The notes under the pieces were generated by a model, which saw only the letters and a list, made by a program, of their open reading frames with translations, was not told the DNA's origin and made no database searches. Positions 7,288 through 16,191 of a stretch of DNA of 64,000 nt are shown piece by piece. The stretch lies in contig CAVXNJ010000009.1 of the NCBI GenBank assembly GCA_963763135.1, forward strand, positions 372,001 to 436,000, given 5' to 3'. The DNA comes from JANMZO01 sp963763135 (lineage in GTDB: Bacteria > Actinomycetota > Acidimicrobiia > Acidimicrobiales > JANYDT01). The position numbers were made by a program, and so were the translations under genes. Each line of letters opens with the position of its first letter. The first letter of the stretch is position 1.

Positions 7288-9237
7288 CTACTCCGCTGCC
7301 ATGACCAGAAGTGGTGCGCCGCGCTTGACTTGATCGCCGATTCGGACGAGCACCGTATCGATCACACCGTCTTCGGCGGCCGTGATGCGATGCTCCATCT
7401 TCATGGCTTCCATGACCACGAGCAGCTGGCCGGTGGTGACGGTTTCGCCGGAGGCGACCTTCACGTCGATGATCTTTCCGGGCATCGGGGCCGTGAGCCC
7501 TCCCTTGTGAGCCGCCGCCCCCGGAGGGGTGAACCGCGGGACCACGGTCAGCTCCACATCCCCGGACCCGTCGTTGATCACCAACGATGAGTCGACATGC
7601 GTGAACGTGGCGCGGACGCGTCGGGTGCCGATGGCGACGTCGATCGAGTTTGGCGTCCACGAATGAACGGTGGTGACGACCGGACCTTCGGCACCGGCGA
7701 TGACGAACTTGCCATCGCGTCGCGCGTGGTAGTTCACCACGAGCTGGGTACCTCCCCGGCTGAACGTGACCCACTGATCGATGTGGTGACCGGTGCGCCA
7801 TCCCGACGGCATCTGAGCCTGGGTGCGGGCCTTGGCCCGGTTGCATCCTTGCAACCAGAGCGCCGCGGCTCCAGCGATACGGGCGAGTTCCGGAGGATTT
7901 ACCGTACGTTCACGGGCCGGCTGGTGCCGGTCGAAGAAGTCGGTGGTGGTGTCTCCGGCAAGGAATCCGGGGTTTCGGAGCGTCGACACGAGCACATCAC
8001 GGTTGGTGATGACTCCGGCGAGATGCGTGCGTTCGAGCGCGAGGGCCAGCCGCAGGGCGGCCTCGGCCCGGGTCGGGCTGTGCGCGATGACCTTCGCGAG
8101 CATCGGGTCGAAGTTCGTGCCGACGACGCTCCCGGTCACCACGCCGGCATCCCAGCGCACGGCCGGGTTGGCGGCCGGCTCGAAGGCGTGCAACGTGCCC
8201 GTCGCCGGCAGGAACCCGCCTGCGGCATCTTCGGCGTAGAGCCGCACTTCTATCGCGTGGCCCTGCATCTTCACATCGCTCTGGGCGTACCCGAGCGGTT
8301 CGCCCATGGCAATCCGGAGCTGTTCCCGCACGAGGTCGAGGCCGGTGACGGCCTCGGTCACGGGATGCTCGACCTGCAGGCGGGTGTTGACCTCCAGGAA
8401 CCAGAACGGTCGGCGACCGTTGGCGTCGAGCGCATCGTCTACCAGGAACTCGACCGTGCCCGCCGAGAAGTAGCCGAGCTTGGACGCGAGAGCCACGGCC
8501 GCGGCTCCCATCTCGGAACGCATCTGCTCATCGACCACCGACGACGGTGACTCTTCGACGACCTTTTGATGGCGACGCTGAATCGAGCATTCGCGTTCAC
8601 CGAGGTGCACGAGATTGCCGTGCTGGTCGCCGAGGATCTGGATCTCCACGTGTCGCGAGCGCGCGACGTATCGCTCGAGGAACACGGTTGCGTCGCCGAA
8701 TCCTCCGAGGGCTTCGCGCTGAGCGGCCTCGACCGATTCGATCAGGTCATCGGGCCGTTCGACGATGCGCATGCCCTTGCCGCCCCCGCCGGCCGCGGCC
8801 TTGACTAACAGCGGGTAACCGACCTTGACTGCATCAGCGGGGTCTTCGGCGCTCGGGAGTGTGGGGACGCCGGCTTCGACGGCGAGCCGCTTGGCGGCCA
8901 GTTTGTCGCCCATGGCTGTGATCGCGTCGGGTGGCGGTCCGACCCAGGTGATTCCCGCGGCGATGACCGCACGGGCGAAGGAGGCGTTCTCCGAAAGAAA
9001 CCCGTACCCGGGGTGGATGGCGTCGGCCCCGGTGGCCTCAGCGGCTTCAATGACGGCAGCAGCGTCAAGATAGGACCCGCCGCTCAACAGGATCGCGTCG
9101 TCGGCATCGGCGATATGGGGCGATGCGGCATCCGCCTCGACGTAGACCGCGACGCTGCGGATACCCATTTCCCGGGCGGTACGCATAACGCGTCGGGCAA
9201 TCTCGCCGCGGTTGGCTATCAGCAGGGTCGAAATCAT
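7288..9237 (-). CDS. Acyl-CoA carboxylase alpha subunit (biotin carboxylase + BCCP)
   Basis: A 649-residue biotin carboxylase fused to a biotin carrier domain. The N-terminus (TLLIANRGEIARRV), the ATP-grasp loop AAAGGGGKGMRIV and the biotin motif VMEAMKMEH with Lys613 are clear. It carboxylates biotin with ATP and bicarbonate for transfer by the beta subunit encoded just upstream. Length and partner type fit methylcrotonyl-, geranyl- or related acyl-CoA carboxylases; I cannot choose between them. I start at the ATG at 9237 because the canonical first strand begins there. A GTG that overlaps the beta-subunit stop would add 21 polar residues and would couple translation, so it cannot be excluded. 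Confidence 0.93.
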   Translation of the reverse strand: MISTLLIANRGEIARRVMRTAREMGIRSVAVYVEADAASPHIADADDAILLSGGSYLDAAAVIEAAEATGADAIHPGYGFLSENASFARAVIAAGITWVGPPPDAITAMGDKLAAKRLAVEAGVPTLPSAEDPADAVKVGYPLLVKAAAGGGGKGMRIVERPDDLIESVEAAQREALGGFGDATVFLERYVARSRHVEIQILGDQHGNLVHLGERECSIQRRHQKVVEESPSSVVDEQMRSEMGAAAVALASKLGYFSAGTVEFLVDDALDANGRRPFWFLEVNTRLQVEHPVTEAVTGLDLVREQLRIAMGEPLGYAQSDVKMQGHAIEVRLYAEDAAGGFLPATGTLHAFEPAANPAVRWDAGVVTGSVVGTNFDPMLAKVIAHSPTRAEAALRLALALERTHLAGVITNRDVLVSTLRNPGFLAGDTTTDFFDRHQPARERTVNPPELARIAGAAALWLQGCNRAKARTQAQMPSGWRTGHHIDQWVTFSRGGTQLVVNYHARRDGKFVIAGAEGPVVTTVHSWTPNSIDVAIGTRRVRATFTHVDSSLVINDGSGDVELTVVPRFTPPGAAAHKGGLTAPMPGKIIDVKVASGETVTTGQLLVVMEAMKMEHRITAAEDGVIDTVLVRIGDQVKRGAPLLVMAAE

Positions 9238-9296
9238 ACGTGTACCTATTGTCTGTGTGCTTACGGTCTGCGTATTTGTTGTTGATGCCTGAGTGA

Positions 9297-10961
9297 TCAC
9301 AGCCGGAACACTCCGAATCCGGTAGCACCTTCTACGACCCGGTTCTGCACCACCGAGAGGCAGAATCCGAGCACGTCGCGGGTATCTCGTGGATCGATGA
9401 TCCCGTCGTCGGAGATTGCACCGGTGGCCTGCAGAGCAACCGATTCGGCTTCCTGCTCGGCTTCGGCCCGGGCGACGGTGAGCGCGTCGGCTTCCTCGTC
9501 GAACGGAATGCCGGCTCGGGCCGCCTGGCCCCGACGCACGATCGACATGACGCCGGCGATCTGTTTGGGTCCCATCACGGCGATCTTGGAGTTCGGCCAT
9601 ATGAACGTGAACCGGTTGCCGAATGCCCGGCCCGACATGCCGTAGGTGCCCGCACCGAACGACGAACCGATGATCACCGTGAGATGCGGCACCATCGAGT
9701 TCGACACGGCGTTCACGAGCTGGGAGCCCTTCTTGACGATGCCGGCGTGTTCGTAATCCCGGCCCACCATGAATCCCGTGATGTTCTGGAGGAACACAAG
9801 CGGGATGTCCTGCTGGTTGCAGAGCTGGATGAAGTGCGCTCCCTTTTCGGCCGCTTCGGGGAAGATCACGCCGTTGTTGCCGAGGATGCCGACCGGGTAA
9901 CCCTGAATCGATGCCCAGCCACACACCATCGTCGGACCGTAGAGCGCCTTGAACTCTTCGAAGCGGCTGCCGTCGACAATGCGTCCGATGACTTCCCGAA
10001 CGTCGACGGGAAGCTTGAGATCGGCGCCGACCACGCCGATCAACTCATCGGGATCCAGCACGGGCGGGTCGGACGCGAGCGTCGGACCGGTGCCCTGCTT
10101 GCGCCAGTTCAGGTGCGATACGACCTCCCGGCACATGCGCAGCGCGTCGCGCTCGTCTTCAGCCAGATAGTCAGCCAGACCGGAGATCTCCGCGTGCATC
10201 TGAGCGCCGCCGAGGGTTTCGTCGTCGGAGTCTTCACCCGTGGCCATCTTGACGAGTGGGGGACCGGCCAGGAACACCTTCGACTGGCCCTTCACGAAGA
10301 TGTTGTAGTCGGAAAGGCCCGGTTGATAGGCGCCACCGGCGGTGGACGAGCCGAACACCACGCAGACCAGCGGGATGCCCATCTTCGACAGCTCGGTCAT
10401 CTCGTAGAAGAAACGGCCCGACTCGGCGAAGTGGTCGACCTTGGCGGGCTTGGCGCTGGCGGCGGGGCTGTCGTCGCCCTTGCGAAGGTCGGCGCCGGCC
10501 GACTCGACGAAGCAGACGAACGGGATGCGGTTTGTGCGGGAGATTTCAAGCGCCCGCATCCACTTCTTCACCACGTAGGGGGTCATTGCGCCGCCGAGGA
10601 CCGAGGGGTCGAAGGCGAAGATCGAGCATTCGACGTCGGCGATGATGCCGATGCCGATCACCGCTCCGCCGCCGATCGTGTAGCTGGAGTCGTACGCCGC
10701 GAGCGGGCTGATCTCGAGGAACGGGCTGTCGGGATCGAGGACGAGGGCGAGACGCTCTCGGACTGGCAGCTTTCCCCGCTCCCTCAGGCGGGCGTGGGAC
10801 TTTGGCCCGCCGCCGGCTGCGGCCGTCTCAAGCAGATCTTCGATTTCGGCCAGCATGGCCAGGATCTGTTCACGGTTGGTCGCGTAGGTCTCGGAGCGGG
10901 TGTCGAGACTCGACGTAACCGGCGGCGCAAGAAGCGGTGGCAGTCGTTGTTCATGAAGCAC
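9297..10961 (-). CDS. Acyl-CoA carboxylase beta subunit (carboxyltransferase)
   Basis: A carboxyltransferase of about 554 residues of the MccB/AccD type. The segments SLDTRSETYATNRE, RERGKLPVRERL, GSSTAGGAYQPGLSDYNIFVKGQ and NITGFMVGRDYEHAGIVKKG are typical, including the two oxyanion-forming crotonase-fold glycine motifs. It transfers carboxyl from biotin to an acyl-CoA. The start is uncertain: GTG at 10961 gives a normal-length protein, while the open frame continues upstream through the repeat region to 11345, with composition that does not look coding. It forms an operon with the alpha subunit 59 bases downstream. Confidence 0.92.
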   Translation of the reverse strand: MLHEQRLPPLLAPPVTSSLDTRSETYATNREQILAMLAEIEDLLETAAAGGGPKSHARLRERGKLPVRERLALVLDPDSPFLEISPLAAYDSSYTIGGGAVIGIGIIADVECSIFAFDPSVLGGAMTPYVVKKWMRALEISRTNRIPFVCFVESAGADLRKGDDSPAASAKPAKVDHFAESGRFFYEMTELSKMGIPLVCVVFGSSTAGGAYQPGLSDYNIFVKGQSKVFLAGPPLVKMATGEDSDDETLGGAQMHAEISGLADYLAEDERDALRMCREVVSHLNWRKQGTGPTLASDPPVLDPDELIGVVGADLKLPVDVREVIGRIVDGSRFEEFKALYGPTMVCGWASIQGYPVGILGNNGVIFPEAAEKGAHFIQLCNQQDIPLVFLQNITGFMVGRDYEHAGIVKKGSQLVNAVSNSMVPHLTVIIGSSFGAGTYGMSGRAFGNRFTFIWPNSKIAVMGPKQIAGVMSIVRRGQAARAGIPFDEEADALTVARAEAEQEAESVALQATGAISDDGIIDPRDTRDVLGFCLSVVQNRVVEGATGFGVFRL

Positions 10962-11050
10962 GGCTCGGATCTTGTCACAGGTGCCTCGTGCGACACCTAT
11001 CGGCTGGTGGCCCGGCGCAGGCGGGCGTCGGTCCGGTGGGTCCGATGTTC

Positions 11051-11173
11051 TTGCTCCGGAGTCGAAAAGTCGGTGGGGGAGCGAGTTTGTGGCTCCGGAG
11101 TGGGCCGGGTTTGCGTACGGACTTTGCTCCGGAGTCGAAAAGTCGGTGGGGGAGCGAGTTTGTGGCTCCGGAG
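11051..11173. repeat. Two copies of a 50-bp direct repeat ending in CTCCGGAG
   Basis: Positions 11051-11100 and 11124-11173 are identical over 50 bases. Each copy carries the palindrome CTCCGGAG near its start and at its end, giving four palindromes at 11054, 11093, 11127 and 11166. The repeats lie in the 278-base gap between the divergent carboxylase beta-subunit and DUF4395 genes. They could be operators, a dispersed repeat family, or the product of a local duplication. I see no third copy in the window. Confidence 0.85.
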
Positions 11174-11203
11174 CGAACGAAGGTCGGTAACTGATAAAGC
11201 CGA

Positions 11204-11232
11204 TTGGTTTAGTCGGGAATTGCCGGTATAGT
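11204..11232 (+). promoter_or_regulatory. Promoter TTGGTT-17-TATAGT, leaderless
   Basis: TTGGTT (11204-11209) and TATAGT (11227-11232) are 17 bases apart, a good sigma-70-type promoter. The ATG at 11240 follows 7 bases after the -10 box, where transcription should begin. This supports the ATG at 11240 as the start, even though a GTG at 11231 is in frame. Confidence 0.65.
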
Positions 11233-11239
11233 GGAAGGC

Positions 11240-11743
11240 ATGCAGATTCGTTTCTCGTTTCCGAACCCGGTCGACGAGGTTTCGGCGCGTTTGGTAGCCA
11301 CCGGCGTCGTGCTTCAAGCTGGAGCGTTTGTCGTGACCCGATCACCGATTCTGCTGATCACGCTGGTCTTTGGATTCGCGGCGCGCGTGGGGTTCGGTCC
11401 GCGTTTTTCACCTCTCGGCCGGTTCGTCACCCAGTTGCTGCGACCGCGACTTGCTGTCCAAGCGAAGTTTGTGGCGGGTCCACCAAAGCGTTTTGCCCAG
11501 GCTGTGGGCCTCGCGTTTTCGTCGGCGGCGTTGTTCGCCTTCGTGTTCGGTGCTCACACCGCGTCAGTCGTGATCATCGCGATGCTTCTGGCGGCGGCCT
11601 CGTTGGAAGCGTTCCTTGCCGTGTGCCTCGGCTGCATCATGTTCCGTTGGCTCATGAAGCACGGTTTCATTCCAGCGTCGACGTGCGAAGAATGCGCTGA
11701 CATCTCGGGCCATCTCGCCCGCCTCAGCTCGGCCCGCAGCTGA
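11240..11743 (+). CDS. DUF4395 membrane protein
   Basis: A 167-residue membrane protein that begins FSFPNPVDE, the usual opening of the DUF4395 family. The later block GPPKRFAQ, the hydrophobic helices around residues 15-50 and 88-135, and the C-terminal cysteines match the family. Two CxxC pairs are present, C129/C132 and C149/C152. DUF4395 genes are often found near thioredoxin-like genes, so a thiol-redox role has been suggested, but the function is not established. No thioredoxin gene is nearby here. It stands alone between the repeat-containing promoter region and the HD-domain operon. Confidence 0.85.
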   Translation: MQIRFSFPNPVDEVSARLVATGVVLQAGAFVVTRSPILLITLVFGFAARVGFGPRFSPLGRFVTQLLRPRLAVQAKFVAGPPKRFAQAVGLAFSSAALFAFVFGAHTASVVIIAMLLAAASLEAFLAVCLGCIMFRWLMKHGFIPASTCEECADISGHLARLSSARS

Positions 11744-11803
11744 TCCAGCTCCGCACTCGGCAACGTTTGCGTCTTCTGACGAGCATTTCCCGGTCATCGG
11801 CGG

Positions 11804-11809
11804 TAGCGT
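11804..11809 (+). promoter_or_regulatory. -10 box TAGCGT, probable leaderless start
   Basis: TAGCGT lies exactly 6 bases before the ATG of the HD-domain gene and would drive the three-gene operon to 14787. Confidence 0.45.
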
Positions 11810-11815
11810 TCCGCC

Positions 11816-12442
11816 ATGGCTACCAACCTCACCGCTGAAGGACCTGCCGACCTCACCCGGACGACCACGTCGTTCACGCGAATGCAGGACTCCAGTCCCG
11901 AGGACTACGCCATAATCGCAAAACAGGGTGCGGCCTGGAACAAGGGGCTCGCCGACCGGGTCCTCACGCATCTCCAACTGCTCGCCGGTGAAACCGGCGG
12001 CTACGGCGTTGATCGGCTGACGCACTCGCTCCAGTCGGCGACCCGGGCCGAGCGCGACGGGAACGACGAGGAATACGTCGTAAGCGCGCTTATCCACGAC
12101 ATCGGCGACACGCTGGCGTCCTACAACCACTCGGAGTTCGCGGCCACGATTCTCCAGCCGTTCGTGTCGGAGCGCTGCCATTGGATTGTGAAGCACCATG
12201 GAATCTTCCAGGGCTACTACTTCTTCCACCACTGGGGCATGGATCGGCACCTTCGTGAGCAGTACAAGGAATCGCCGTACTACCGCGACACCATCGAGTT
12301 CTGCGCGCTCTACGATCAGAACTGTTTCGACCCCGACTACGACACCCTCCCTCTCGAGCACTTTGTGCCAGCGGTACATCGACTGTTTTCGGCTCCGCGA
12401 GAGTCGATCTACCTGCGACCGGCCGCCAAGACCGAATCCTGA
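11816..12442 (+). CDS. HD-domain protein resembling diiron MIOX/PhnZ-type oxygenases
   Basis: A 208-residue HD-domain protein. The putative metal ligands occur in the order seen in mixed-valence diiron HD oxygenases (myo-inositol oxygenase, PhnZ): H70 in THSLQSA, H94-D95 in LIHDIGD, H105 in NHSEF, H127/H128 in KHHGIF and D167 in LYDQN. Classic HD phosphohydrolases lack the early HSLQ histidine in this arrangement, so oxygenase chemistry is possible but is my inference. The rest is helical and soluble. It is the first gene of an operon: the M20 peptidase gene starts 15 bases downstream, and the CoA transferase gene overlaps that one. The actual substrate is unknown. Confidence 0.8.
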   Translation: MATNLTAEGPADLTRTTTSFTRMQDSSPEDYAIIAKQGAAWNKGLADRVLTHLQLLAGETGGYGVDRLTHSLQSATRAERDGNDEEYVVSALIHDIGDTLASYNHSEFAATILQPFVSERCHWIVKHHGIFQGYYFFHHWGMDRHLREQYKESPYYRDTIEFCALYDQNCFDPDYDTLPLEHFVPAVHRLFSAPRESIYLRPAAKTES

Positions 12443-12457
12443 CGCCAGGTCCCGTCG

Positions 12458-13627
12458 ATGATCGCCTCCGGCGAACTTCTCGCCTCGTGGGTTTCGCAAC
12501 TGGTCCGGATCCCAAGTGTCAATCCGTTGCACCAGGGCCCGTCGTGCCGGGTCCCGGGCGAAAAGGCCATCGCCAAGTATCTCGCTGAAGTGTTCCACGG
12601 GTTCGGCGCGGCTGAGGTTGTTCTCGATCCGGTCGTGGAAGATCGGCCGAACGTCTACGGGCTGTTTCGCGGGCGGACCGATCGCCTCGTGGCGATCGAT
12701 ATTCACACCGACACGGTCACGGTCGAAAATATGACCGATCCACCGTTCGATGGCCGGATCGAGAACGGATTTGTCTGGGGCCGGGGAGCCCTCGACACGA
12801 AGGCATCGATGGGTGTCGTATGTGCACTTATTGAAACGTGGAAGTCAGCGGGACTCATCCCCGAACCGAATGTGCTCGTCGTTGGTTCGATCAGCGAAGA
12901 GGCCGGCGGATTGCTGGGCGCGTCCCGTTTCCGGAAGTGGGCCGAGACCAGGAACCTCGACATTGACCAACTCGTGATTTGTGAGCCAACCGAGTGCGCT
13001 CCGATCCACGGCCACAAGGGTGCCGTGGGGATGAAGATCACCGTCGTTGGCGAGTCGGCACACAGCTCCACCCCCGAACGTGGGAAGAACGCAATCTTTG
13101 CCGCTGCGAAGTTGATAAGCGCGCTTGAGGACCATCACTTTCATCTCGTTGCCCAGCCCCCAACCACGGAGGTGGGAACGGGAACGATGATGGTGTCGAT
13201 GATCAGCGGTGGCGTTGCCGGCAACGTGGTTCCGGATCGCTGCCAGCTCAACGTCGGTCGCCGCATGGCCCCGGGGGAAGATGTGACCACGATCTACGAC
13301 GAGATCGTGGCGCTGGCGAGGGCTGCCTGCCCGCTTCCGATAACGGTCGAACCGGTGTACCTCACGCCCGAGGGCTTACCGGGGAGCCCCGCGTTCTATC
13401 AGAGCCCCGACTCGGCGCTGGTACGCACGATCGCCGCCGCCGCCGGTACTCGTCCATCGACGGCACCGTTCGGGACAAACGCGTTGCGTTACGACGGATT
13501 CGCGCGCGAGAAGATTGTCTTCGGTCCGGGGAGTATCGAAGACGCGCACCGCTCGACGGAGTGTGTGTCCGTCGCCGACCTGGAACGCACGGCACGGGCG
13601 TACACGGCGTGGCTGAACCCGGCATGA
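12458..13627 (+). CDS. M20-family amidohydrolase (ArgE/DapE-like)
   Basis: A 389-residue metallopeptidase of the acetylornithine deacetylase/succinyl-diaminopimelate desuccinylase family. The metal and catalytic motifs are visible: IDIHTDTV, GALDTKAS, the SEEAGG general-base motif, ICEPTE and the final GPGSIEDAHRSTE histidine. It would hydrolyse an amide bond of an N-acylated or peptide substrate in the cytoplasm. It is preceded by 15 bases after the HD-domain gene and overlaps the CoA transferase gene as ATGA, so the three are one transcription unit. Biosynthetic argE or dapE seems unlikely with these neighbours; a catabolic role is inferred. Confidence 0.88.
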   Translation: MIASGELLASWVSQLVRIPSVNPLHQGPSCRVPGEKAIAKYLAEVFHGFGAAEVVLDPVVEDRPNVYGLFRGRTDRLVAIDIHTDTVTVENMTDPPFDGRIENGFVWGRGALDTKASMGVVCALIETWKSAGLIPEPNVLVVGSISEEAGGLLGASRFRKWAETRNLDIDQLVICEPTECAPIHGHKGAVGMKITVVGESAHSSTPERGKNAIFAAAKLISALEDHHFHLVAQPPTTEVGTGTMMVSMISGGVAGNVVPDRCQLNVGRRMAPGEDVTTIYDEIVALARAACPLPITVEPVYLTPEGLPGSPAFYQSPDSALVRTIAAAAGTRPSTAPFGTNALRYDGFAREKIVFGPGSIEDAHRSTECVSVADLERTARAYTAWLNPA

Positions 13628-14787
13628 GCGCGCCCCGAGGTGCGGGGCCTCTCGCTGGAATCAGCGTGGTTGACTTGACCACCGCCCGTTCCGGTCCGAC
13701 GTGTGTCCGACAGCTCGTTGATTTCGGCGCCGAAGCCGTCCATCTCGGGGCGCCGGGCGGAGCTGATCTTCCGGGGTCCGATGGATGGAACCTGCGTCGT
13801 GGGTCACGTTCGGTTGAACTCGATATCCGCACGCCGCTGGGGTTTGAAGCGCTCATGCGGCTCATCGATCGCGCCGACGTCCTGGTGGAGAATTTTCGAC
13901 CAGCGGTGAAATACCGACTCGGCCTCGCCCCCGACGCGATGCTCGCCCGTAACGCCCGGTTGATTTACGCAAGCATCTCGGGCTTCGGCGAAGACGGTCC
14001 GTACGCCGGCCGACCCGGCCTCGATCAGATAGCGCAGGGCCTCAGCGGGTTGATGAGTGTGACCGGCCCGGTCGGCAGTGGTCCATGGCGTACCGGAATC
14101 GCCATCTCCGACACGGCGTCGGGAACCTTTCTCACGCAGGGCGTGCTGGCGGCCCTCTACGCCAGGGAGAGGACCGGCGCCGGTCAGTGGGTTCGCACGT
14201 CGCTGCTGGAGTCTGTCATCAACTTCATGGACTTCCAGGCGGTTCGCTATATCAACGAAGGAGAAATTCCGCGCCAGGCCGGCAACGATCATCCGACGCT
14301 CGTTCCTATGGGCGCATACCGAACTGCCGACGGCATGATCAACATTGCCGTGATGACAGGCTTCGACCGGTTCTGCGACGTGATCGAGTCACCTGAACTG
14401 TTGAGCGACCCCCGGTTTGCTGACGCTCGGTCGCGCGTTGTCAACCGCAACGATCTCGCTTCGGAGATCTCCCAGCGGTTGCTCAAGCGTTCGACTGCCG
14501 AGTGGGTGGGCCTGCTGAACGGCGCCGATTTTCCCTGCGGCCCGGTGCTGAGCGTTGATGAGGTGTTCGCCGATCCCCAGGTCGAACACCTGCACCTGGT
14601 GACGGAGGTTGCCCACCCCACCGATTCGAACGCAACGGTCGGCGTCCTGCGTCATCCGGTGACCATGAGCGCAACACCGGTGGAGGTCCGCGACGGCCCG
14701 CACCGGAGGGGGAGCGACACCGAGCAAGTACTACGTGAAGTTAGCTTTTCCGAAACCGAGATCGCTTTACTGCTCAAGGCGCCCTGA
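13624..14787 (+). CDS. CaiB/BaiF-type (class III) CoA transferase
   Basis: A 387-residue class III CoA transferase. The N-terminal block LAGISVVDLTTARSGP, the motif LVENFRPA, the strand ARLIYASISGFGEDGPYAGRPGLDQIAQGLSG-type active-site region with the expected aspartate (GLDQIAQ), and the late FPCGPV block are all present. It moves CoA between carboxylic acids in the cytoplasm. The ATG overlaps the stop of the M20 gene by four bases; a longer in-frame extension to 13561 is only the shadow of that gene. Together with the HD-domain and M20 genes it suggests a small catabolic route ending in an acyl-CoA, substrate unknown. Confidence 0.92.
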   Translation: MSAPRGAGPLAGISVVDLTTARSGPTCVRQLVDFGAEAVHLGAPGGADLPGSDGWNLRRGSRSVELDIRTPLGFEALMRLIDRADVLVENFRPAVKYRLGLAPDAMLARNARLIYASISGFGEDGPYAGRPGLDQIAQGLSGLMSVTGPVGSGPWRTGIAISDTASGTFLTQGVLAALYARERTGAGQWVRTSLLESVINFMDFQAVRYINEGEIPRQAGNDHPTLVPMGAYRTADGMINIAVMTGFDRFCDVIESPELLSDPRFADARSRVVNRNDLASEISQRLLKRSTAEWVGLLNGADFPCGPVLSVDEVFADPQVEHLHLVTEVAHPTDSNATVGVLRHPVTMSATPVEVRDGPHRRGSDTEQVLREVSFSETEIALLLKAP

Positions 14788-14801
14788 GCCCGACTCCGAG
14801 G

Positions 14802-15713
14802 CTACTGACGAGTCACCTTTATCAGGAGCGCCTGCTGGCGACCCCGGGCGATGAGGCGGCCCGACTTCGTCCAGACCTCGGTGTCTTGGACCACGAAGCC
14901 GGCCCGCGAGGTGTCGATACGATGCCATACGAGGCACGGATCGAGCCCGGTGTCGTCGGGAAGCGGAAGGGGATCCAGGAACTGCACGGTGAGGTCGATG
15001 GTGGGAAACATCACGGGGTGCTCGTCGTCGATGTAGGTGAACGGGGTCGGCACCCAGGTATCGGTCAATGCTGCTGCGAGAGCGGCATCCACCGGACGTG
15101 GCTCGACGAGGCGCAACCAACCACCGCTCACCGTTTCCGTGCGGGTCTCGTCGAACAGCTTTCCGCTTCGCATCATCGGACCCATCGCCACGCCGTACTG
15201 CCATTGTTTGTGGAGGTTCGTGTACCCGCCGATATTGTCCCAGAGATCCGGGCAATCCTCTGGAGCAGGAACGTCGGGCATGGTCGTGTGATCCCACTCA
15301 TGGCTGTCCCACGGGCCGCCGAGCGCGGCCAGGGCGAGTCCGACCGTCTTGCCGTCCTGCACCAGTCGGGCCGACGCGTTGGTGAGCGTTCGGCCGGAAC
15401 GCTCGATGGTTACATCGATCTGGAAGGGACCACCCTTCGCCGGCAGGAGATAGTGATTCGTAAGTGAACGTAGTGATCGCTGGGGATCATCTATGGCTGC
15501 TTCCACGGCCCGAACCATCGCGGCGATGACGTGCCCGCCGTGCAACGCTCGGTCGATGAACCAGGCGTCGGAGAACGTACCCGTGAACCGTCGGATCGTG
15601 GCCCCGTTTGAAGCGGCTGGGTCAGTTGCCGATTGGTTGGTTCCCGCAGGGATGGACTCCTCGGTCAGCGCAAGGTCGCGGTCGAACAGAGGAGCAGAGT
15701 CAGAAGTTGGCAC
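14802..15713 (-). CDS. Acyl-CoA thioesterase, TesB-like double hotdog
   Basis: A protein of about 303 residues with two hotdog halves. The segments ALHGGHVIAAMVRAV, LTNHYLLPA and the C-terminal SRAGFVVQDTEVWTKSGRLIARGRQ, with the Q at the end, match TesB-type thioesterases of actinobacteria. It would hydrolyse acyl-CoA in the cytoplasm. The start is uncertain: GTG at 15713 gives an N-terminus of normal length, while the frame stays open to 15815 through AT-richer DNA with poor coding character. It is convergent with the CoA transferase gene (14 bases between stops) and divergent from the small gene at 15852. Confidence 0.85.
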   Translation of the reverse strand: MPTSDSAPLFDRDLALTEESIPAGTNQSATDPAASNGATIRRFTGTFSDAWFIDRALHGGHVIAAMVRAVEAAIDDPQRSLRSLTNHYLLPAKGGPFQIDVTIERSGRTLTNASARLVQDGKTVGLALAALGGPWDSHEWDHTTMPDVPAPEDCPDLWDNIGGYTNLHKQWQYGVAMGPMMRSGKLFDETRTETVSGGWLRLVEPRPVDAALAAALTDTWVPTPFTYIDDEHPVMFPTIDLTVQFLDPLPLPDDTGLDPCLVWHRIDTSRAGFVVQDTEVWTKSGRLIARGRQQALLIKVTRQ

Positions 15714-15851
15714 CGGGATATGTAAACAGGCCGGGGGTGGGAAGAAAAATTTGGCTGTGTGATGCGAATCATAGAAGTGCCGCGTTCTGGGGCAGACACT
15801 AAGTACATGAAGCACCGCAGCCGGCGATGCTCCAGCCGAAAGGATCCAGCC

Positions 15852-16073
15852 ATGTACGACAACATGATCGCCTCAGCAATCCAGTCCAGCCGGGAAATCG
15901 CCATCGCCGAGTCCCACCACCAGTTCATTCACAACACGCCGACCAACAGCAAGGTTCGAGTCATCTGGACCTGGACCGGGAAGTGCATCTCCGCCGTTTG
16001 GACCGCCTTCGCCGACAACTTCCACGCTCCCAAGCCGTCTTACGATCCAGCGCAGGTCAACCACCTGATCTGA
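15852..16073 (+). CDS. Small protein of unknown function (73 aa)
   Basis: A 73-residue frame starting MYDNMIASAIQSSREIAIAE, with AAAGGA 7 bases before the ATG. I recognise no family. The N-terminal half looks helical, followed by KVRVIWTWTGKCISAVWTAF, a Trp-rich amphipathic or weakly membrane-associated segment, and a polar tail. Third positions are GC-rich, which supports coding. It stands alone, followed by two strong inverted repeats. A longer frame begins at 15759 but would overlap the thioesterase promoter and has no ribosome binding site. Confidence 0.5.
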   Translation: MYDNMIASAIQSSREIAIAESHHQFIHNTPTNSKVRVIWTWTGKCISAVWTAFADNFHAPKPSYDPAQVNHLI

Positions 16074-16107
16074 CCGCCAAGTGCCGTTACATAAGTTGTT
16101 GTCAAAC

Positions 16108-16165
16108 ATCTCGGCCGTTTCTGCGGCTCTGGAGCTCTCCCCAGGGTCGCAGAAACGGCCGAGAT
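16108..16165. terminator. 18-bp perfect inverted repeat, possible bidirectional terminator
   Basis: Arms ATCTCGGCCGTTTCTGCG (16108-16125) and its exact complement (16148-16165) flank a 22-base loop. It lies between two convergent genes. There is no T-run on either side, so intrinsic termination is not assured; the stem is unusually long for a terminator. Confidence 0.55.
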
Positions 16166-16191
16166 TCGCGTCCGTCGACCGCTTCTCAGGC

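Noticed and set aside
9238..11345. N-terminal extensions of the two carboxylase subunits (to 9924 and to 11345)
   Set aside because: The extensions lie over the neighbouring gene or the 50-bp repeats, have non-coding composition, and make the proteins longer than their families.
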